The notes under the pieces: generated by a model
Seen by the model: the letters and a program-made list of their open reading frames with translations, nothing else
Database searches by the model: none
What the model was told of the DNA's origin: nothing
Source: Hyphomonas sp.
GTDB taxonomy: Bacteria; Pseudomonadota; Alphaproteobacteria; Caulobacterales; Hyphomonadaceae
Assembly: GCA_024743015.1 (NCBI GenBank)
Contig: JANSXJ010000105.1
Coordinates: forward strand, 1 to 10,308
Direction: 5' to 3'
DNA: 10,308 nt
Program-made: the position numbers and the translations under genes
In this document: in pieces, positions 6,040-10,308 of the stretch
Position numbering within the stretch: position 1 is the first letter of the stretch
Layout of the letters: the number at the start of each line of letters is the position of its first letter

Positions 6040-8241
6040 ATGTCCCACGATCACGCTCACTGTCATGATGATGCAGAGGCCCCTGAGGGCACTGAATATG
6101 ACCTTGTTCCGCACGGCTTCACAGGTACTGTTTACACGTGTCCGATGCATCCACAGGTGAGGGACACGCGCAATAGTGGGTGTCCGATTTGCGGTATGAC
6201 CTTGGAGCCAGAGAGCGTGGTCGTGGGCGAAGAAGACACGAGCGAACTCGATAGCATGACGAAGCGCTTTTGGGTTGGAGCTATCCTATCAGTACCGCTC
6301 CTGATCATCGCGATGGGGGACTTGCTGCCTGGCAATCCGATCGCATCAGCGATCGATCCTAGCTGGGGCAATTGGCTCCAACTTGCTCTAGCCGCGCCGG
6401 TTATCCTCTGGGGTGGCGCGCCCTTTTTTGCGCGCGGGGTTCAATCCGTGCGCACGATGAATCTCAACATGTTCACTCTGATTGCATTGGGGGTGGGCGT
6501 TGCATTTCTCTACTCGCTTGTCGCAACTGCCGTCCCGCAAATCTTCCCGACACAGTTTCGCGGCGAGACGGGGGCAGTCGCGATCTATTTCGAAGCAGCT
6601 GCGGTGATCACAACTTTGGTGCTACTTGGCCAAGTTTTGGAGCTGCGAGCCCGAAGCCGAACGTCCGGCGCAATTCGCGCACTCCTAGAACTCGCCCCGC
6701 CCACAGCGCGGCGAATTCTAGATAACGGCACCGAAGAAGAAGTTTCTATTGATGAGGTAAAAGTAGGCGAACGGCTTCGCGTGCGCCCCGGCGAGAAAAT
6801 CCCCGTGGACGGCGAGATCGTCGAAGGTCGATCAAGCGTCGATGAATCGATGATTACAGGCGAACCCATCCCAGTTCAAAAAGAGCATGGGGCTCTTGTA
6901 ACGGGCGGCACGGTCAACGGAACCGGCAGTCTCATCATGCGCGCAACACGCGTGGGCGACGACATGATGTTGTCCCAAATTGTCCAAATGGTCGCCGAGG
7001 CGCAAAGAAGCCGCGCGCCGATTCAGCGCCTGGTTGATACAGTATCAGGATATTTTGTACCTGCGGTCATTGTGGTCTCGATTGTGACGTTTGGAGTCTG
7101 GGCCATGTTTGGGCCGGAGCCTGCCATGGCGTTTGCGATCGTCAATGCGGTTGCCGTTCTGATCATCGCCTGTCCATGCGCTTTGGGGCTCGCCACGTCT
7201 ATGTCGATCATGGTCGGCACCGGCAAAGGGGCTCAAAGCGGGATTTTGATCAAAAACGCGGAAGCGCTCGAAACCTTTGAGCAGGTTGATACGATCGTTG
7301 TCGACAAGACTGGGACGCTCACCGAGGGCAAACCTAAACTCATGTTGGTGGAGCCATCAGATGGCTTCGACGAGCTTGATCTGTTGGCGCTGGCAGCCTC
7401 TGTCGAAGTCGCAAGCGAACATCCACTGGCTGAGGCAATTGTGAACGGGGCTGAAGAGCGCGGCGCGTCGTTTGATGCCGCAGACGGTTTTTCATCGATC
7501 ACGGGCGAAGGTGCTCAAGCCATCGTGAGAGGCAAGGCGGTTGCGATTGGTAATGAGAAAATGATGCGCCGCATTGGTGCATTCTCAGATCAACTCGCCG
7601 GGGATGCCCTAACCCACCGCGCTGAAGGGCAGACAGTCATGTTCCTGGCCGTTGACAGCCAAGCCGCCGGATTAATCGGTGTGGCTGACCCGATCAAAGC
7701 CAGCACACCTGATGCCATAAACAATCTTCACGCCGCAGCGCTCAAAGTGGTTATGTTGACTGGCGATAGTCTTGGCACAGCTAACGCGGTTGCCCGTAAA
7801 ATTGGTATTGATGTCGTTCATGCTGACGTGTCGCCAGAGGATAAGAACCGCATCATCAAGGAACTTCAAGATGCGGGTTCCGTCGTGGCTATGTGCGGCG
7901 ATGGCATCAATGATGCGCCCGCTTTGGCGCAAGCTGATATCGGGATCGCCATGGGAACAGGCACCGATGTGGCCATGGAAAGCGCAGGTGTCACTCTGAT
8001 CAGGGGCGACCTGACCGGTGTTGCCAAAGCGAGAACGCTCAGCAAAGCGACGATGCGCAACATCCGAGAAAATCTGTTTTTCGCCTTCGTCTATAATGCA
8101 CTCGGAGTGCCGCTCGCAGCGGGCGTTCTCTATCCCGTCTTCGGGATCTTGCTGAGTCCCATGATTGCGGCAGCAGCGATGAGCCTGTCATCGTTCTCGG
8201 TCATCACTAACTCTCTCCGGTTAAGGCAAGTCAGAATATAG
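6040..8241 (+). CDS. copA: Cu(+)-exporting P1B-1-type ATPase
   Basis: This inner-membrane pump couples ATP hydrolysis to export of Cu(+) from the cytoplasm. The 733-residue sequence has a His-rich start (HDHAHCHDD), then a heavy-metal-binding zinc-ribbon-like domain, CPMHP (34-38) with CPICGM (48-53), in place of the usual HMA CxxC domain. Membrane helices follow, then the actuator TGEP (273-276), the metal-site CPC (378-380), the phosphorylated Asp in DKTGT (D422), the HP motif in SEHPLAE (H461), and the hinge GDGINDAP (620-627). [11 protein letters not shown] (681-691) and MSLSS (714-718) match the YN and MxxSS signatures of Cu(+)-selective P1B-1 pumps. The start is two bases after the small gene, with AAGG at 6026-6029. 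It is unrelated to the oxidase that shares the name copA. No clear terminator follows. Confidence 0.95.
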   Translation: MSHDHAHCHDDAEAPEGTEYDLVPHGFTGTVYTCPMHPQVRDTRNSGCPICGMTLEPESVVVGEEDTSELDSMTKRFWVGAILSVPLLIIAMGDLLPGNPIASAIDPSWGNWLQLALAAPVILWGGAPFFARGVQSVRTMNLNMFTLIALGVGVAFLYSLVATAVPQIFPTQFRGETGAVAIYFEAAAVITTLVLLGQVLELRARSRTSGAIRALLELAPPTARRILDNGTEEEVSIDEVKVGERLRVRPGEKIPVDGEIVEGRSSVDESMITGEPIPVQKEHGALVTGGTVNGTGSLIMRATRVGDDMMLSQIVQMVAEAQRSRAPIQRLVDTVSGYFVPAVIVVSIVTFGVWAMFGPEPAMAFAIVNAVAVLIIACPCALGLATSMSIMVGTGKGAQSGILIKNAEALETFEQVDTIVVDKTGTLTEGKPKLMLVEPSDGFDELDLLALAASVEVASEHPLAEAIVNGAEERGASFDAADGFSSITGEGAQAIVRGKAVAIGNEKMMRRIGAFSDQLAGDALTHRAEGQTVMFLAVDSQAAGLIGVADPIKASTPDAINNLHAAALKVVMLTGDSLGTANAVARKIGIDVVHADVSPEDKNRIIKELQDAGSVVAMCGDGINDAPALAQADIGIAMGTGTDVAMESAGVTLIRGDLTGVAKARTLSKATMRNIRENLFFAFVYNALGVPLAAGVLYPVFGILLSPMIAAAAMSLSSFSVITNSLRLRQVRI

Positions 8242-8557
8242 CGACTTCCACACGCGCGATCGGAACTTCATTTCCAGATCCATTCCGTGGTTGGTGGGCG
8301 ATGCAAGTGCGTGCTGATCGGTAGAAGCGGCACCTAGACCACACCAACGTTGGAGTAGCGCGGAACCTTTGATAGCTCGGGGTGCTAGCGGGTCGCAACG
8401 GTGCGGCTCAAGTTGCTCGTCGGATAGGTATGGAGGCTCACACGAAACTCACACGCAGGATAACTCAAAATAAGGTAGGATACCGTTTGAAAGAATAGCT
8501 AAGGCTTCCTATTGCCCTGTATTTATTGGTTAATGTGGTGCGCCATACTTATTCTTT
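8242..8557. other. non-coding stretch at the island end
   Basis: I see no convincing gene on either strand in these 316 bases; stops are frequent in all frames that I followed. No T-tailed terminator hairpin is evident after the ATPase. The stretch holds a ten-base palindrome CCAACGTTGG (8344-8353) and a short direct repeat at 8437-8455, and ends at the tRNA fragment. It reads like the junction sequence of an integrated element. Confidence 0.5.
8437..8455 (+). repeat. short direct repeat CTCACACG x2
   Basis: CTCACACG at 8437-8444 is repeated at 8448-8455 after AAA, giving an 11-base period, about one DNA helical turn. It lies about 100 bases inside the tRNA fragment, on the island side. This spacing would suit arm-type binding sites of a tyrosine integrase, but two copies of eight bases could be chance. 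Confidence 0.35.
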
Positions 8558-8605
8558 CGGATTGAATATCCGCGTGTCGGTGGTTCAAATCCGCCCCCGG
8601 GCACC
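8558..8605 (+). other. 3' fragment of tRNA-Phe(GAA), putative attachment site
   Basis: These 48 bases match the 3' part of a tRNA-Phe. They comprise the anticodon stem from position 28 (CGGA, 8558-8561), the loop TTGAATA with anticodon GAA (8564-8566), the stem TCCGC, the variable loop GTGTC, the T-arm GGTGG-TTCAAAT-CCGCC (8579-8595), the acceptor strand CCCGGGC (8596-8602), discriminator A and CC. The 5' half is absent: no D-arm or GCCCGGG acceptor strand lies upstream, and base 8557 no longer pairs. Position 37 is T (8567) where A is usual. A tRNA 3' end without its 5' half is the classic duplicate att site left by tyrosine-integrase islands. An intact tRNA-Phe should therefore lie upstream of the window. 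The match is made from remembered tRNA-Phe sequences. Confidence 0.8.
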
Positions 8606-8695
8606 TTTTCTTCCGTCAATGAGTCCAAACGATAGTCATGCTCTGGCCGCAGGGGTGATGGCGCGGTTGCGCGCTCGTTCCCGCCCTATCACAGC
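8606..8695. other. short gap between att site and protease gene
   Basis: These 90 bases hold no gene that I can support. They contain a GC-rich inverted repeat, GCGCG (8661-8665) and CGCGC (8670-8674), downstream of the protease stop on the - strand. It has no T-run, so it is at best a weak terminator candidate. Confidence 0.3.
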
Positions 8696-10308
8696 CTATT
8701 CGACATCCTCGCCTGTCACACCGAGGCGGGGCAGGGGTTTTGGGGTCAGCTCCGGGATCGGTTCGGCGGCGATCTTGTCGGCAAGGTAGGCCAGGGCGCG
8801 CGAGAGTTGCGCATCCTCTCCGGAATAGGTGGCTCTTGGCGGGTTGATGACCTCAATGTCTGGTGAGACGCCGCGTCCTTCAATCAGCCAGCGGCCATCG
8901 GCGCCATATTGGGCGAACTCGGCGATGCGGGCCTGGCCGCGGTCGCTTAGCGGGTTGCGGTCCGACAGCCAGATTCCAGCACCCGCCGTCTGCGTACCAA
9001 TCGTCGGGCCGAGGTCCAGTGCCTTGATCCCTGCAGCGAAAGTCTCGCCATCGGAATAAGTGCCTTCATTGATGAGGACGGTTAGATGGCCGCGGAAGGT
9101 TTGCTGCATGTTCGTTGTCGCTGGGCCACCGGCCGGAGACTTCCAGAACGCCCAGGCCTGACGAAGCAACGTGCTCAGGATGATGCTGTCGACATTGCCG
9201 CCACTATTACCGCGAACATCGATGATCAGGCCGGACTTGTCGTGATGCTCGTAGAAATCGCGGGCGAAGCTCGCCAGGTCACCCGACCCCATAGCGCGCA
9301 GGTGCATATAGCCGATCTCCCCGCCGGATTGCTCGGCGACGCGTGCGCGGTTGCGCTCCACCCAATCACGATAACGAAGCATGGACGTACGCCGGGCCGT
9401 CATCGGCTCAACGATTTCCTGGCGGGCGTCGCGCCCACGTAAGAGGTCTAGCAGAACTTGCTCACCCGCTTTCATGGTCAGCGCATTTGCGAGCTCGCTT
9501 TGCGTCCGGACCGGCGTGCCATCCACGGCGCGAATGATGTCACCGACCGCCACGTCTATGCCGGGTTTGTGAAGTGTGCCGAGCGTATCGATTCGGTCAG
9601 CTTCTCCGGAATAGATGCCCGTAATTTCCAACCCATTTGATCGCGCTGTGTAGGTTGCGCCAAGGAAGCTTGGCTCACCGCTTTCGGCGTCTTCGGGCTG
9701 ATCACCGCCGCGAACCTGACTGTGCAGAATTCCGAGTTCGGCCGCCATCTGGCGCAGCAAATCGTTCACTTCAAAGCGGTGCCCAATCCGGTTACGCAAG
9801 GGGACGTATCGCTCGCGCACCGCGTTCCAATCGACGCCGCGCAGGTTCGGGTCATAGGCGAAGTCACGATGCAGACGCCAGGCATCCAGGACCAGTTGCC
9901 GCCACTCATCCCGTGGATCGATTTTGAGTTTCCAGTCAGACAGACGAATGGTTTGGTTGCTGGTGTCGGATGGATAGTCCTTGTCGGAGGGCACAATGAC
10001 CAGTTTCGGGTTTCGCCCGTTGCCCGTCTGCACGAACAGCTTCTTGCCGTCCGCGGAGAGTTCGAAATTCTGGACGTTGGACGCGTAGTCGGAAAGCTCG
10101 GGATCTTCTTGAGTGAACCGCACGCGCTTGAGCGAGGCACTGCCGTCGACAGAGACAACGAAAAGATGCTTCGCCGTTGCCGCCAGGGCTGCAAAATTCC
10201 CGGCCTCGACGGGTACCTGATAGAGGCGCGACGACAAGCCGTTAAAGTCGATATCGGGTTCGCCGCTCTCATCGCCGTTTCCGTTCTCATCAGACTCTTT
10301 GTCACCTG
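8696..10308 (-). CDS. tricorn-type S41 serine protease, C-terminal half (partial)
   Basis: The frame stays open to the window edge, so about 537 C-terminal residues of a protein usually near 1,050-1,100 are seen; the N-terminus is outside. In order: an acidic low-complexity linker (10238-10306), the last propeller-like repeats, a tricorn C1 domain (DPRDEWRQLVLDAWRLHRDF), a PDZ domain, and the S41 catalytic core. By analogy with tricorn, the catalytic residues are His in LGILHSQV (9722-9724), Ser in TYSDGETF (9053-9055) with the following Asp near the oxyanion hole, and Glu in IEGRGVSPD (8879-8881). RGNSGGN precedes the nucleophile region. Tricorn-type proteases degrade peptides; bacterial homologues are often secreted or periplasmic. 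Convergent with the copper genes and beyond the att site, it is probably native chromosome. A TTG at 10237 is not the true start. Confidence 0.9.
   Translation of the reverse strand, partial: GDKESDENGNGDESGEPDIDFNGLSSRLYQVPVEAGNFAALAATAKHLFVVSVDGSASLKRVRFTQEDPELSDYASNVQNFELSADGKKLFVQTGNGRNPKLVIVPSDKDYPSDTSNQTIRLSDWKLKIDPRDEWRQLVLDAWRLHRDFAYDPNLRGVDWNAVRERYVPLRNRIGHRFEVNDLLRQMAAELGILHSQVRGGDQPEDAESGEPSFLGATYTARSNGLEITGIYSGEADRIDTLGTLHKPGIDVAVGDIIRAVDGTPVRTQSELANALTMKAGEQVLLDLLRGRDARQEIVEPMTARRTSMLRYRDWVERNRARVAEQSGGEIGYMHLRAMGSGDLASFARDFYEHHDKSGLIIDVRGNSGGNVDSIILSTLLRQAWAFWKSPAGGPATTNMQQTFRGHLTVLINEGTYSDGETFAAGIKALDLGPTIGTQTAGAGIWLSDRNPLSDRGQARIAEFAQYGADGRWLIEGRGVSPDIEVINPPRATYSGEDAQLSRALAYLADKIAAEPIPELTPKPLPRLGVTGEDVE

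Noticed and set aside
8525..8605. A complete tRNA-Phe gene.
   Set aside because: The 5' acceptor strand and D-arm are missing, and the base that should be position 27 does not pair. Only the 3' part is present.
8526..8789. An 87-codon open frame on the + strand.
   Set aside because: It runs through the tRNA fragment and into the antisense of the protease gene, has no Shine-Dalgarno that I can see, and resembles no known protein.
10237..10237. TTG 10237 as the start of the protease.
   Set aside because: The frame continues open to the window edge through a typical tricorn linker, so the gene is cut by the window and does not start here.

Overview
The window is most likely from an alphaproteobacterium. 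The partial tRNA-Phe near position 8580 resembles alphaproteobacterial tRNA-Phe as I remember it. The CopA/CopB pair and the tricorn-type protease also fit marine or freshwater Hyphomonadaceae- or Sphingomonadales-like genomes. This placement is an inference; no marker gene is present.

Layout. (1) Positions 1-5657, + strand, hold a tightly packed copper-resistance gene run: a Tat-exported multicopper oxidase of the CopA family; the outer-membrane protein CopB; a four-helix DUF2231 membrane protein fused through a His-rich linker to an NTF2-like domain; a class I SAM-dependent methyltransferase; and an APC-superfamily permease. Neighbouring genes overlap by 1 or 11 bases or lie 9 bases apart, so they look co-transcribed and translationally coupled. 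(2) Positions 5658-5782 are a regulatory gap with a perfect 17-base CsoR/RcnR-type operator and two leader hairpins. (3) Positions 5783-8241 hold a second unit: an 84-residue two-helix membrane protein followed 2 bases later by a Cu(+)-exporting P1B-1 ATPase. (4) Positions 8242-8695 have no gene. They contain short repeats and a 48-base 3' fragment of tRNA-Phe(GAA), which is the expected remnant of an integrase attachment site. (5) Positions 8696-10308, - strand, hold the C-terminal half of a tricorn-type serine protease that runs off the window and looks like ordinary chromosome.

How it works together. The ATPase would pump Cu(+) out of the cytoplasm. The periplasmic oxidase would convert it to Cu(2+) and bind it in Met/His clusters, and CopB would act at the outer membrane. 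The DUF2231-NTF2 protein, the methyltransferase, the permease and the small membrane protein are accessory parts whose role in copper handling I cannot name. The tRNA fragment suggests that the copper block is the distal end of a genomic island inserted at tRNA-Phe, with integrase and intact tRNA expected upstream of the window. No copper-responsive regulator (CsoR, CueR, CopRS) and no integrase is encoded here.
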